Positions 6,975 to 15,653 are shown, counted from the first letter of the stretch. The stretch is 42,785 bases of DNA from Anaerolineales bacterium (GCA_013360875.1 JABWAU010000019.1:1-42785); one strand, 5' to 3'. The notes: a model not told the origin generated them from the letters alone. Numbers and translations are program-made.

Positions 6975-8165
6975 ATGACTCACATTGTTGACCAGGTCTC
7001 ATTCGGGGCTATCGTCCAGGTGCGCGACCGTTTGCTGGAACAGCAGGCGCGCGGACGCAAGGTCCTCAGACTTGAATCGGGGGACCCGTCCTTCGATATT
7101 CCGGTTCACGTTCGCGAGGCAATGGAAAAGGCTTTACGCGACGGTTTCACTCATTACACCGCCTCGACGGGGATTCCCGTCCTTCGCAAAGCCATTTATC
7201 AAAAGGTGACAGCGGAGAATAAACTGATCGTCCCGAACGAAGATTACGTCGTTGTGACGAACGGCGCCATGCACGGGTTGTACATCTTGTTCCGCGCCCT
7301 GCTGGACTCGGGCGACGAAGTCATCCTGCCGGACCCGATGTGGACCGAAATCGCGGAAAACATTCGTCTTGGCGGCGGGAAGCCCGTGCCGGTGAGACTG
7401 CGCGAGGAGAACGGCTATCAATACGACCCCCAAGAGATCGAAGCCGCGGTCACGCCGCGCACGCGGGCGGTCTTCGTCAATACGCCTCAAAACCCAATTG
7501 GCGTGGTCGCCTCCCGCGCCACCCTGCAAGCCATCGCGGAGGTCGCGGAAAAACATAACCTGCTCCTCGTCAGCGATGAGGCATACGAACACGTTTTGTA
7601 CGATGGGGCGGAACATGTCAGTCTCGGCTCCCTGCCCGGCGCGCAGAATCGCACGATCAGCGTGTATTCCATGTCGAAGACCTACGCCATGAGCGGATTG
7701 CGTCTCGGCTATCTCGCGATCAACGACCCGCTCCTTTTGGAGCGAATCAAGAAACTGGTGCGCTGCACGATCAACGGGGTGAACTCGGTGACGCAATACG
7801 GCGCGGCGGCGGCTTTGACCGGCCCGCAGGAGGCGACGAGATCCATGGCGCGGGAATACCAGAAACGGCGCGACATTCTTTTCGACGCGCTCGAGGAGAC
7901 GCCGTATCTGAAGGCGTTCAAACCGGGCGGCGCGTTCTATCTTTGGGCGCGCATCCTCCCCGAATGGCCCGGTTACGACGGCAAACGAGACGACTGGTCC
8001 ATGACGAATTACCTGATAGACGCTGTGGGGATCGGTTCCTCGCCCGGTTCCGCCTTTGGACCTGCGGGCGGGGGTCACATCCGATTTGCCTTTTCCTGTT
8101 CGACGGCTCAGGTGGAGGAGGCAGCAAACCTGTTGCCCGACGCGCTTGCGAAGGCTGGGAGATAA
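6975..8165 (+). CDS. PLP-dependent class I/II aminotransferase (AspC-like)
   Basis: A 396-residue fold type I aminotransferase of the aspartate/aromatic aminotransferase group. The PLP-anchoring Lys is Lys235 in SMSKTYAMSGLRLGYL; NTPQNPIG (substrate and PLP contacts) and SDEAYEHVLYDG (PLP pyridine-binding Asp and Tyr) are intact. The C-terminal Arg that binds the substrate carboxylate is probably in GHIRFAFS. The exact amino donor cannot be set from sequence; aspartate, alanine or aromatic residues are all possible. GGGAG lies just upstream of the ATG. It stands alone between two terminators and has a long structured leader, so its expression may be controlled after initiation. Confidence 0.9.
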   Translation: MTHIVDQVSFGAIVQVRDRLLEQQARGRKVLRLESGDPSFDIPVHVREAMEKALRDGFTHYTASTGIPVLRKAIYQKVTAENKLIVPNEDYVVVTNGAMHGLYILFRALLDSGDEVILPDPMWTEIAENIRLGGGKPVPVRLREENGYQYDPQEIEAAVTPRTRAVFVNTPQNPIGVVASRATLQAIAEVAEKHNLLLVSDEAYEHVLYDGAEHVSLGSLPGAQNRTISVYSMSKTYAMSGLRLGYLAINDPLLLERIKKLVRCTINGVNSVTQYGAAAALTGPQEATRSMAREYQKRRDILFDALEETPYLKAFKPGGAFYLWARILPEWPGYDGKRDDWSMTNYLIDAVGIGSSPGSAFGPAGGGHIRFAFSCSTAQVEEAANLLPDALAKAGR

Positions 8166-8198
8166 AAACAGCGCGGGGTGCCCGCCCCCAGCCCGCGC
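8163..8198 (-). terminator. Terminator of the slt gene
   Basis: Read on the minus strand, a seven-base-pair GC-rich stem (8171-8177 with 8192-8198) is followed by TGTTTTTATC. It lies just beyond the slt stop and overlaps the end of the convergent aminotransferase gene. Confidence 0.6.
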
Positions 8199-8219
8199 CG
8201 AAAGTCAACCCGCATTGCC

Positions 8220-10628
8220 TCAATTCGAGCGGCTGTAGATGTTCCGATACGCGCTGTAGATTTCGTAGATGTATCGGATGTAATCGCGCGTTTCCTGAAA
8301 GCGGATGATTTCCAGCAGAAGGTCGGGGTCGTCGCCCGCAAGTTCCTTCCAGATCAGCGCGTTGCCGGGGCCCGCGTTGTATGCCGCCAGGCTTCCGTAG
8401 ATGCTTCCCCTGAGCAGGTCACGGTTCTTGTCCAGGTAATATGTCCCAAAGCGGATGCTGACGTTCGGACGATACAGGTCGTCTTCGGTGTAAAGGGGGG
8501 GCCAGTTCAATTCGCCGGCGATCTGCTCGCCGGTGGATGGGATGATCTGCATCAGCCCGCGCGCCCCGGCCGTGGAACGGACGAATCCCTCGAACAGGCT
8601 CTCCTGCCGGATGACGCTGAACATGAACAGTGGATCGAGTCCGTAGCGTTCCTCTTCGGGCAGGATCAGTTCGCGGTAATACAAGCCATAGCGAACGTGG
8701 TTGAAATAGGCGGGCGCGGTCAGCGAGGCGGATTGACTCTCCAGCCCGGCCAGGGTCAACACCTGCCGCGCGGCAAAGATGGCGGGACGATACAAGCCGA
8801 TGTCCAGCAGATGATTGGCAAGGCGGAAACTGTCTTCGGGGTTGAGTTGAACGGATTCGCGCAACGCCTCGAACTCACGCCGCGCTTCGTCGTACATGCC
8901 CAGTTCCCACAATTCGGCGCCGCGGATAAAGCGGGCGTCCTGGGCGAGCGCTCCGGGACCTGAAAATTCCGTTCCCGCCGGAAGTTCGAACGTGAGCCGC
9001 ATCCATATCTCCGCGTCCTTCCGTTCCTTTGCAAGATCAATATCGAGATTGATCGAGGGAGGCGATTCGAACGGTTCCCTTCTCAGCAGGATGTCCTGGG
9101 CGCGCAGGCCGTAATAGCCGTTGGGGTCGGCGAGTTGCGCCTGTTGCCAGGATACTTCCGCGGAGGTTCCTTCTCCGAGTTGTTCCTGCGTTTTGCCCAC
9201 CCATAGGTAGGCGCGGGCGCGGTCGCTTCCCTTTGTGGCAAGGATCAGGTTCCGTTGGAAGACGGCGAGCGCGGCGGCGTAATCCGCGAGGCGATACCGC
9301 GCAATCCCAGCCTGGAACAATGCCTCCACCGCCTGCTCGCTGCCGGGATATTCTTTTGCGGCGCGTTCCCAGATCTGCGCCGCCTCCTCCAGCCGCCCGT
9401 CGCGTTCGGTGACGCGCGCCGCGTTCATCAAAAATCCGGGCGCCAAAGCGGAGGAGGGAACGGCAGCCACAAAATCGAGGAATGTCTTCGCACCCGCTTC
9501 ATAATCCCCTCGAACCGCCCATTGCAGGAAACCTTTTTGTTCCCACGCGTCCGTCCAGCGCGGATGGGCTGGATAGGTTTTGATGAACGTATCGAAAGCG
9601 GAGATCGCATCCTCGGCGCGGTTCAGTTCGCGCAGGGTCAGCGCGCGGTAATAGGATGCCGTTCCATCGTGGGCGGGATTTTCCTTGATGTACCTGTCCA
9701 GCGCGACTAGGGCGATATCGTACTGCCCGGCGTAGTAATCCACGATGCCGCGGTCGAGGTCGCTGACGGGAATGCCTGCCTCCACAAGTTCGACCAGCGC
9801 CAGGTAGGAATAATACGAGAGCGGATAATTCTCGACCGCGTGCAGGTAACGAGCGTACGCCTCGTCCCTTTGCCCGAGTTGAATGTGGGTGTTGCCCGCA
9901 AAATAGTCCATTTGGGCGCGGATGTAATCATTGGTGCTTGCGTCGAAGATCTCGTTGTAGAGGGCTAACGCGCCGGCGTAATCGCCGAAGTCGAATCGGG
10001 ATTGGGCGATTTTGATTCGCAGAGTCAAGCCGTCGTCCAGGCGTGAAGCGTTGAGGGCGGCGGTGTAGGCGTTGATGGCATCGGTGTAGTTCCCGGCTTC
10101 GCGGAGCGCGTCGCCGCGATATTCCTGCGTATACGCGTCCAGGACGCCCGGCACGCGGGTCAGGTAGGCGTTGTAGGCGTCCGCCGATTGCTGGTATCGT
10201 CCCAGTTCGAAGTATGCCCTGCCGATCAGGAAATGAGCGCGCGCGGCGTAGGTGGATTCGGGATACTCGTCGGCAAGTCGCGTGAGCGTATCAATCGCGA
10301 TTTGATATCGTTCGTCCTCCAGTTCGGTCCGTCCCAAACCCCAAAGCGCGGCGGCTTGCACAGACCTGTCCGTCGAATCGTTGAACGCGGCGAGATATTG
10401 CTCGCGCGCCTGGTCGTAATCGCCAAGGAACAGCGCGCGGTCGCCCGATTCGATGCGAACGACCGGGATGGGAGTCGGAGGCGGGGTGGAGGTCGGCGGA
10501 GGCGAAGCGGTGAGCGTCGGTCCCGCTGTGCGGGTGGGTGTGAGTTCGGGTTGGGAGACGGGCATTGCCTGGCACGCGAAGAGGGCAAAGACGATCCACA
10601 GCCAGAATGTTTTGTTGATTCGATTCAT
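8220..10628 (-). CDS. TPR-containing lytic transglycosylase lipoprotein (Slt family)
   Basis: An 802-residue lipoprotein that should cleave peptidoglycan between MurNAc and GlcNAc outside the membrane. The N-terminus is a lipoprotein signal (NKTFWLWIVFALFAC, lipidated Cys19), followed by a Thr/Pro-rich tether. Residues about 75-600 are a run of TPR-like helical repeats (for example WGLGRTELEDERYQIAIDTL). The C-terminal SLT domain has FSVIRQESLF with catalytic Glu676, then GARGLMQIIPSTG and SIRFGTYYLD, all typical. Slt70 of E. coli has the same order of superhelix then catalytic domain. I place the start at the ATG at 10628, because the -10 box lies six bases upstream and the signal peptide begins there. 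Confidence 0.92.
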   Translation of the reverse strand: MNRINKTFWLWIVFALFACQAMPVSQPELTPTRTAGPTLTASPPPTSTPPPTPIPVVRIESGDRALFLGDYDQAREQYLAAFNDSTDRSVQAAALWGLGRTELEDERYQIAIDTLTRLADEYPESTYAARAHFLIGRAYFELGRYQQSADAYNAYLTRVPGVLDAYTQEYRGDALREAGNYTDAINAYTAALNASRLDDGLTLRIKIAQSRFDFGDYAGALALYNEIFDASTNDYIRAQMDYFAGNTHIQLGQRDEAYARYLHAVENYPLSYYSYLALVELVEAGIPVSDLDRGIVDYYAGQYDIALVALDRYIKENPAHDGTASYYRALTLRELNRAEDAISAFDTFIKTYPAHPRWTDAWEQKGFLQWAVRGDYEAGAKTFLDFVAAVPSSALAPGFLMNAARVTERDGRLEEAAQIWERAAKEYPGSEQAVEALFQAGIARYRLADYAAALAVFQRNLILATKGSDRARAYLWVGKTQEQLGEGTSAEVSWQQAQLADPNGYYGLRAQDILLRREPFESPPSINLDIDLAKERKDAEIWMRLTFELPAGTEFSGPGALAQDARFIRGAELWELGMYDEARREFEALRESVQLNPEDSFRLANHLLDIGLYRPAIFAARQVLTLAGLESQSASLTAPAYFNHVRYGLYYRELILPEEERYGLDPLFMFSVIRQESLFEGFVRSTAGARGLMQIIPSTGEQIAGELNWPPLYTEDDLYRPNVSIRFGTYYLDKNRDLLRGSIYGSLAAYNAGPGNALIWKELAGDDPDLLLEIIRFQETRDYIRYIYEIYSAYRNIYSRSN

Positions 10629-10634
10629 GCAAAC

Positions 10635-10663
10635 TTTATAATGGATGAGATTGACGGTGTCAA
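10635..10663 (-). promoter_or_regulatory. Leaderless sigma-70 promoter of slt
   Basis: On the minus strand: TTGACA (10663-10658), 17 bases, TATAAA (10640-10635), then six bases and the ATG at 10628. The transcription start should fall on or next to the start codon, and no Shine-Dalgarno sequence is present. Confidence 0.75.
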
Positions 10664-10796
10664 TGGACGTTATCCCGGATGGAGTGGACAAGGTCGTCTT
10701 TTCATTAACGGACGCGACGCGTTCATGGTTCCCGGCGCGTCCATTTTCAATTTGGAAAGCCTAACAAGGTTGTAAACGATCCGCCATTTTGGGGGG

Positions 10797-10824
10797 TTGT
10801 TTTTTTCCGGTGGAAGGGTAAAAT
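10797..10824 (+). promoter_or_regulatory. Probable promoter of the Flp pilin gene
   Basis: TTGTTT (10797-10802), a 16-base spacer and TAAAAT (10819-10824). The leader would be about 60 bases and contains AGGA before the pilin ATG. Confidence 0.45.
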
Positions 10825-10890
10825 ATGGACAATCTCCGGGGACGGTCCCTGGAAAAGCACAACACCATTATTCAGAAAGGAATTACCATC

Positions 10891-11043
10891 ATGTTGTTTG
10901 CACCCAAGGAAAAAGGTCAGGGCCTCGTCGAGTACGCGATCATCCTCGCGCTCGTCGCCATCGTTGTGATTGCCGTTATGCGTCTGCTCGGACCCAAGAT
11001 CGGCAACACATTCAGCTCGATCAACAACTCCCTGAACGTGTAA
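10891..11043 (+). CDS. Flp/Fap-type small pilin
   Basis: A 50-residue prepilin of the type IVb Flp class. A short basic leader (MLFAPKEKG) is followed by QGLVEYA, giving a Glu at position 5 after a likely prepilin-peptidase cut behind Gly9, then one hydrophobic helix (IILALVAIVVIAV) and the tail MRLLGPKIGNTFSSINNSL. Flp pilins polymerise into thin adhesive fibres through the Tad secretion system; no tad genes are in this window, so the assembly machinery must lie elsewhere. AAAGGA lies upstream of the ATG. It is monocistronic, between its own promoter and terminator. The tail recurs in the protein at 11582-11923. Confidence 0.88.
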   Translation: MLFAPKEKGQGLVEYAIILALVAIVVIAVMRLLGPKIGNTFSSINNSLNV

Positions 11044-11052
11044 TAACGTCAG

Positions 11053-11092
11053 GCAACAAAAAGCCCCGTCGTGAGACGGGGCTTTTTGTTGC
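11053..11092. terminator. Bidirectional terminator between pilin and dodecin
   Basis: An 18-base-pair perfect inverted repeat (11053-11070 with 11075-11092) with a GTGA loop. The GC core (GCCCCGTC/GACGGGGC) is flanked by A5 on one side and T5 on the other, so it can stop transcription from both convergent genes. Confidence 0.92.
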
Positions 11093-11106
11093 GCGCCGCG
11101 CGGGGG

Positions 11107-11319
11107 CTACGATCCTTCGTATTTGAACGAGACCTTGACCTTGGCGCGATAGGCGGTCACTTTGCCGTCGTCAATGACCATGTCCAGTTCGACGATCTCC
11201 GCAATGCGCAGATCGCGCAGGGATTGTGCGGCGCGCTCCACAGCCGCCGCCGCGGCTTTCTCCCACGACTCTGTGCTTGTGCCAACCAGTTCGATGATTT
11301 TGTAAACGCTGTCTGCCAT
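11107..11319 (-). CDS. Dodecin (flavin-binding)
   Basis: A 70-residue dodecin, a small protein that assembles into dodecamers storing or buffering flavins. It shows the family pattern VYKIIELVGTSTESWEKAA, then AEIVELDMVIDDGKVTAYRAKVKVSFKYE. Length is typical. The ATG at 11319 is preceded by AAGGAGAG, which decides the start. It is convergent to the pilin gene and divergent from the DUF4190-like gene, with a likely promoter at 11360-11388. Confidence 0.93.
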   Translation of the reverse strand: MADSVYKIIELVGTSTESWEKAAAAAVERAAQSLRDLRIAEIVELDMVIDDGKVTAYRAKVKVSFKYEGS

Positions 11320-11359
11320 TTCTCTCTCCTTTTCCGGGTTGATTGGAACCGACGACACT

Positions 11360-11388
11360 ACTATACAATATTTTCCACTGGGATACAA
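11360..11388 (-). promoter_or_regulatory. Probable dodecin promoter
   Basis: On the minus strand: TTGTAT (11388-11383), 17 bases and TATAGT (11365-11360), about 40 bases before the dodecin ATG. Confidence 0.45.
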
Positions 11389-11520
11389 CTCCGCTCGGGA
11401 ACATGATTAAGCCCGGTGATCATCCACATCTCGCGCGTATGGCGCACGCGCAACGTTCAATGCGCCCCGCCAGCGTTGGAGAACGCTTCCTGTGCATTGT
11501 TAATCGCCAAATTAAGCCTA

Positions 11521-11549
11521 TTGTAATCGGGGATTTTTAATGCAATAAT
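11521..11549 (+). promoter_or_regulatory. Extended -10 promoter of the DUF4190-like gene
   Basis: TTGTAA (11521-11526), 17 bases and TGC-AATAAT (to 11549), followed after 24 bases by AGGAG and the ATG. Confidence 0.5.
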
Positions 11550-11581
11550 AGTAAAAGTTTATCCTCGCCAAGGAGTATCGC

Positions 11582-11923
11582 ATGAACGAACAAATGAATG
11601 CCCCAACATCGCCTCAACCCGCTCCATCCGCCGGCGCCGGGACCGAGAAAATCATGGCTATCGTTTCCCTGGTCGTTGGGGTGATCAGCCTGTGCGGTTT
11701 GTTCATCCCGATCATCGGGATTCCCCTGGGGTTGATCGGGATCGTACTGGGTTTCTTTGGGAGAAGAGACGCCGAATGGAAAACCTATGCCACAGTCGGC
11801 ATGGCGCTTTCAGTGGTCGGCATCTTGTTGTCGTGCGTTCCCATAGGACTCATATCGGTCATGCGATTATTGGGCCCGAAAATTGGGAACACCTTCAGTT
11901 CCATCAGTTCCTCCCTGCCGTAG
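11582..11923 (+). CDS. DUF4190-like membrane protein with a pilin-type C-terminal tail
   Basis: A 113-residue protein. A Pro/Ala-rich cytoplasmic head (residues 1-22) leads into two hydrophobic segments (about 24-58 and 69-92) around the motif GIPLGLIGIVLGFFGRRDAEWK, typical of DUF4190-like small membrane proteins. The end is odd: the last 20 residues contain VMRLLGPKIGNTFSSI, identical to the tail of the Flp pilin at 10891-11043, although 12 of the 16 codons differ. AGGAG precedes the ATG. The function is unknown; the shared tail suggests an interaction with the pilin or its assembly system (inference). The stop lies two bases from that of the convergent acyl-CoA synthetase gene. Confidence 0.82.
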   Translation: MNEQMNAPTSPQPAPSAGAGTEKIMAIVSLVVGVISLCGLFIPIIGIPLGLIGIVLGFFGRRDAEWKTYATVGMALSVVGILLSCVPIGLISVMRLLGPKIGNTFSSISSSLP

Positions 11924-11925
11924 CG

Positions 11926-14016
11926 TCAGCCGAACTTGACCCTCACATCCACGGCAACCGCGCCTTTCTCCAGAACGCGCAGCGGGTTGATCTCGATCTC
12001 TTCGATGGAATCGTTTTCGATGGCAAGGCGCGATAACTTGATGAGGACGTCAGCCGCCGCCGCCTCGTCCGCCGGGGGGATGTTGCGAAAGCCCTTGAGT
12101 TTTTTTCCCGCCCACGTTTTACGCATCATGGACTCCGCCTCAGTCCGATTCAACGGAGCCAGGGCAAACGCCACATCCCGGAGCCCCTCCACCTCCACGC
12201 CGCCCGAGCCGAACATCATCAACGCTCCAAACTGCGGATCGCGCGTCATGCCGACGATGACCTCCTGTCCCTGTGAAATCTGTCGTTGGACGTAAACGCC
12301 CTCGATTCGCGCCTCGGGTCTCGCGGCTTTGACGCGCTCCATGATCTGTGTGCAGCCTCGTCGGAGCGATTCGATATCCGGCACATCCAGCAAAACCCCG
12401 CCAACGTCCGACTTGTGGGGAATATGGGGGGAGGCGATTTTCAACACGACGGGAAAACCAAGATCGTTTGCAATTGTCGCTGCTTCATCAACCGACCGCG
12501 CGAGTTTGATCGGTGTGGTTGGGATTCCATAAACCGCGAGAAGTTCTTCGAGATTGACCGCCGGGACAGCGGGGCGCGAGATTTTCAATTCTTCGCGACA
12601 CTGTGTTTCCGCAGCCAGGAATTCGGCGCGGCGAACCAGCGCTCCAAACGCAGACGCGGCGCGTTCGGGGAAGGGATACGTCACGATGTTGGCGCGTTGG
12701 AATTTTTCCGCGGCGCGTTCGGTGAGCGCGGAGCCCATCAACGCGACGATGACGGGTTTATCCGAGGCGTGGATGACGGGGATCAACGCCTCGGCGACGG
12801 ACTCGGCGGTGAACATCGGCGGCGGAGGCAGGATGACCAGCGCGCCGTCCACGTTGAAGTCGGCGAGCAGGACCTTCAGGCAAACCGCGTACGTTTCAGG
12901 CGAGGCTGAAGCGAGCATATCCACCGGGTTATGAAGGCTCGCCGCGGGTGGAAGGATGGCGGATAACTCTTTCAGCGTGGATTCGGTCAATTGGGCAAGG
13001 CGCAAGCCGTTCGTTTCGAGTGAATCGGCGGCGATGACTCCGGGTCCGCCCGCGTTGGTCAGGATGGCGATACCTCGTTGGTCGAGTAGCGAGCGTTCTT
13101 CGCGAGCATATCGAGACCAACGAGGCAGGGGGCAATCCGCCAAAGCCTCCGCCCAGTCGAACATCTGCTCGGAGGTCTCGGCGCGCAAGATGCCCGCCTT
13201 CTCGAAAGCCGCCTCGAAAGCGGCCTCGGAGCCAGCCAGCGCGCCCGTATGCGACGCGGCAGCTTTTTGCCCGGCCTCGAAACGACCGACCTTGAGGGCA
13301 ATGACAGGCTTCCGGCGCGTCACCGCGCGGGCGGTCTCGATGAAGCGGCGACCGTCCGCCACGCTTTCGAGATATAGCACGATAACTTTTGTGTGTTCGT
13401 CGGAGGCGACCTCGGGCAGCGCGTCGGTTTCATTGACGTCAGCCTGGTTGCCGAGACTGACGATTCGCGAAAAACCGAACCCCTCACTCCGCGCCCAGTC
13501 AATGATCGCCGCGCAGAACGCCCCCGAATGCGAGACAAAACCGATGTTCCCCGCAGCGGGCATGGGAGGTTGAATGAAGGTTGTGTCGAGCGGAAGGTGT
13601 GTGTCAATGACGCCGATGCAGTTGGGTCCGATCAAACGGATGCCATGCCGACGCGCGGCTTCGAGGCACTGGCGTTCGAGCGCCGCGCCTTCCTTGCCCG
13701 CCTCGCGAAATCCCGATGAGACGATGATCGCGGCTTTGATCCCGCGCTGGCCACACGCTTCGACGACCTCCGCAGTTGCGTTTGGCGGAATGATGAGAAT
13801 GGCAAGGTCAACGGGATCGGGAACCTGATTCAAATTCGTGTGGATCGGATGCCCGAACAGTTCGCCTGCGTTCTGGCTGACGAAATGGATGGCGCCACGA
13901 TATCCGCTTTGAATTAGGTTGCGCGCCACGCCATAGCCGAGTTTTTCCGGTGAGGTGGAGGCGCCGACGACCGCGACGCCTTTGGGTTGGAAGAAGAGGG
14001 GGAGAGTGGAATTCAT
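11926..14016 (-). CDS. ADP-forming acyl-CoA (acetyl-CoA) synthetase, fused alpha-beta chain
   Basis: A 696-residue NDP-forming acyl-CoA synthetase that converts acyl-CoA, ADP and phosphate to acid, CoA and ATP, or the reverse. Residues about 1-130 are the CoA-binding domain (GVAVVGASTSPEKLGYGV). Residues about 150-460 are the ligase domains, with the phosphorylated His256 in SHTGALAGS. Residues about 475-690 are the ATP-grasp domain (GFPVVLKIASPHIPHKSDVGGV). No GNAT domain is attached, so it is not the protein-acetylating (Pat) type. Residues 298-315 are encoded by a palindromic repeat (13073-13125) inserted in frame before IAILTNAGGPG. No Shine-Dalgarno is seen; TGG-TTTAAT ends six bases before the ATG, suggesting a leaderless message. 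Confidence 0.9.
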   Translation of the reverse strand: MNSTLPLFFQPKGVAVVGASTSPEKLGYGVARNLIQSGYRGAIHFVSQNAGELFGHPIHTNLNQVPDPVDLAILIIPPNATAEVVEACGQRGIKAAIIVSSGFREAGKEGAALERQCLEAARRHGIRLIGPNCIGVIDTHLPLDTTFIQPPMPAAGNIGFVSHSGAFCAAIIDWARSEGFGFSRIVSLGNQADVNETDALPEVASDEHTKVIVLYLESVADGRRFIETARAVTRRKPVIALKVGRFEAGQKAAASHTGALAGSEAAFEAAFEKAGILRAETSEQMFDWAEALADCPLPRWSRYAREERSLLDQRGIAILTNAGGPGVIAADSLETNGLRLAQLTESTLKELSAILPPAASLHNPVDMLASASPETYAVCLKVLLADFNVDGALVILPPPPMFTAESVAEALIPVIHASDKPVIVALMGSALTERAAEKFQRANIVTYPFPERAASAFGALVRRAEFLAAETQCREELKISRPAVPAVNLEELLAVYGIPTTPIKLARSVDEAATIANDLGFPVVLKIASPHIPHKSDVGGVLLDVPDIESLRRGCTQIMERVKAARPEARIEGVYVQRQISQGQEVIVGMTRDPQFGALMMFGSGGVEVEGLRDVAFALAPLNRTEAESMMRKTWAGKKLKGFRNIPPADEAAAADVLIKLSRLAIENDSIEEIEINPLRVLEKGAVAVDVRVKFG
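13073..13125 (-). repeat. Palindromic repeat inside the acyl-CoA synthetase gene
   Basis: A 53-bp near-perfect palindrome with 11-base identical ends (CCTCGTTGGTC/GACCAACGAGG) and an inner region related to 5242-5278. It is translated as residues 298-315 (starting PRWSRYAREERS) at a point where relatives, from general knowledge of the family, run directly from the preceding Leu-Pro into the IAILTNAGGPG strand. Confidence 0.75.
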
Positions 14017-14185
14017 GTGGGGATTAAACCATAGATAATGTTGGAAGAACTATGAGGGAGGTCGCAAAATCGTGATCTTGTACGCCAGGCTTCCTTGGAT
14101 CGGGTAGTATATGCTTTATCCCTCTTTACTCAACTCATCCGTTCGATGGATTCCCAGCCCTCAAACCTTTCATCGTCGCCCACTC

Positions 14186-15271
14186 TCATGCCTTTTCTTC
14201 AACTTTCGCCAATTTTCCATTCTCTAATTCTCCAATCCTCTCCGCGCCGCATGCAAACATCGTCACCTCGATCTGCCGCTTCGTCAACTTCATCATCTCA
14301 ACCGCCTTCTCCGTCGAAACCGCCGCGGCTTTGAGGAAGGGACCCGCCATACCGCCGAGCGTCGCGCCGAGGGCAATGCACTTGGCGATGTCGAGTCCGT
14401 CTTTGAGTCCGCCGCTGGCGAAGATCGTCATTTCAGGCGCGGTTTTTTTGACGTTCAAAATTGATTCTGCTGTCGGAATTCCCCAGCCGACGAACGTCGC
14501 TGCGAGTTGACGGGTGAAGTCGTCGGGGGCGCGGTGCATTTCCACTTGCGACCAACTTGTTCCGCCTGCGCCTGCCACGTCAATCGCGCCAACTCCGCAA
14601 TCGGCTAATAACTTTGCTGTTTTTTCGGATATTCCCCAGCCGACTTCTTTGACAATGACCGGTATTTCAATTCCCTTGCATACTTCTTCGATCTTCCTGG
14701 TGAGGCCAGCAAAGTTTGTGTCGCCTCCGTCCTGTACCGCCTCTTGCAATGGATTTAGATGGAGGATGAGCGCGTCTGCCTGGATCATATCCACAGCGCG
14801 GCGGCAGTGATCGAGGGTGTAGCCGTAATTCAGTTGAACGGCTCCGAGATTTGCAAATAACAAAATATCGGGCGCGAGGCGGCGGACTTGAAACGTTCTG
14901 GCTTGTTCGGGGTCTTCGATCGCGGCGCGTTGACTGCCGACTCCCATCGCGACGTTCATCTCCTGCGCGGCTTCGGCGAGGCGCAGGTTAAGGGTCTCGG
15001 CTTCGGCTGTCCCGCCGGTCATGGAACTGATCAGGATGGGAGCGGATAATCGTTTGCCGAACAGGCTCAGGGTTGTATCGAGGCGGTTCAAATCCAGTTC
15101 GGGTAAAGCCTCGTGGACGAAGCGGTAGTTTTCGAGACCGGTCGTCAGTGCGGAACGGACGTCCTGCTCTAAGTTGATCTTAATGTGGTCGGCTTTCCGC
15201 TGGTCTATCCTGGACTGAGTAGAGCGATTGTTGTTCTCGCTCGTATCGAAGTCGGGCGCAACTTTTGACAT
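14186..15271 (-). CDS. fni: Type 2 isopentenyl-diphosphate delta-isomerase
   Basis: A 361-residue FMN- and NADPH-dependent enzyme that interconverts isopentenyl and dimethylallyl diphosphate in isoprenoid synthesis. The TIM-barrel fold and motifs fit: [14 protein letters not shown] (substrate phosphate binding), [18 protein letters not shown], the loop [17 protein letters not shown] (Gln and Glu near the active site), VKEVGWGIS, and [14 protein letters not shown] followed by WGIPTAES and [11 protein letters not shown]. All appear intact. AGGA lies about ten bases before the ATG. It is divergent from acpP, from which it is separated by a compact promoter region. Confidence 0.95.
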   Translation of the reverse strand: MSKVAPDFDTSENNNRSTQSRIDQRKADHIKINLEQDVRSALTTGLENYRFVHEALPELDLNRLDTTLSLFGKRLSAPILISSMTGGTAEAETLNLRLAEAAQEMNVAMGVGSQRAAIEDPEQARTFQVRRLAPDILLFANLGAVQLNYGYTLDHCRRAVDMIQADALILHLNPLQEAVQDGGDTNFAGLTRKIEEVCKGIEIPVIVKEVGWGISEKTAKLLADCGVGAIDVAGAGGTSWSQVEMHRAPDDFTRQLAATFVGWGIPTAESILNVKKTAPEMTIFASGGLKDGLDIAKCIALGATLGGMAGPFLKAAAVSTEKAVEMMKLTKRQIEVTMFACGAERIGELENGKLAKVEEKA

Positions 15272-15314
15272 AGGGTAGTGTTCCTGTGTTTGTGTAACCA
15301 GTATGAAGCATGGC

Positions 15315-15342
15315 TTGACACGGTTTTTGGACTGTGTACAAT
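15315..15342 (+). promoter_or_regulatory. Promoter of acpP
   Basis: TTGACA (15315-15320), a 16-base spacer and TACAAT (15337-15342), giving a leader of about 45 bases. The hexamers are among the closest to consensus in the window, as expected for a highly expressed gene. Confidence 0.75.
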
Positions 15343-15395
15343 TGCCACGATTTCAGTCCCGCGCGTTTTGCGGGAAAAACCAGAAGGAGGTTGTC

Positions 15396-15629
15396 ATGTC
15401 TGACACATATAACGAAGTAAAGGCGATCATCAAAGACCTGCTCGGCGCGGACGAGGCGAAGATCACGCCCGAAGCCCGCTTCCGCGAGGACCTTGAGGCT
15501 GATTCTCTCGACCTTGTTGAACTCATCATGGCTTTTGAAGATAAGTTCGGGGCTGAGATTTCGGACGACGACGCTCAGAAGATCGCGACCGTGGGCGACG
15601 CCGTCGCCTACATCGACTCGCACAAGTAA
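15396..15629 (+). CDS. acpP: Acyl carrier protein
   Basis: A 77-residue acidic carrier that holds growing fatty-acyl chains on a 4'-phosphopantetheine arm during fatty-acid synthesis. The arm attaches to Ser37 in the motif [16 protein letters not shown]. Length and acidity are typical. The start at 15396 is fixed by a strong AAGGAGGT site; longer in-frame extension would run back through the promoter. The gene appears monocistronic and is divergent from fni. Confidence 0.95.
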   Translation: MSDTYNEVKAIIKDLLGADEAKITPEARFREDLEADSLDLVELIMAFEDKFGAEISDDDAQKIATVGDAVAYIDSHK

Positions 15630-15653
15630 TTTGTTTCTGCGATTATGACCGTG

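Noticed and set aside
8178-8963. 261-residue plus-strand open frame opposite slt
   Set aside because: It overlaps the well-supported SLT catalytic domain on the other strand and has no recognisable domain.
11926-14016. Protein-acetylating (Pat) type acyl-CoA synthetase with a GNAT domain
   Set aside because: The protein ends with the ATP-grasp domain; no acetyltransferase motif is present.
14095-14334. Small plus-strand open frame after fni
   Set aside because: It is Ser/Pro-rich, has no ribosome site, and mostly overlaps the end of fni in antisense.
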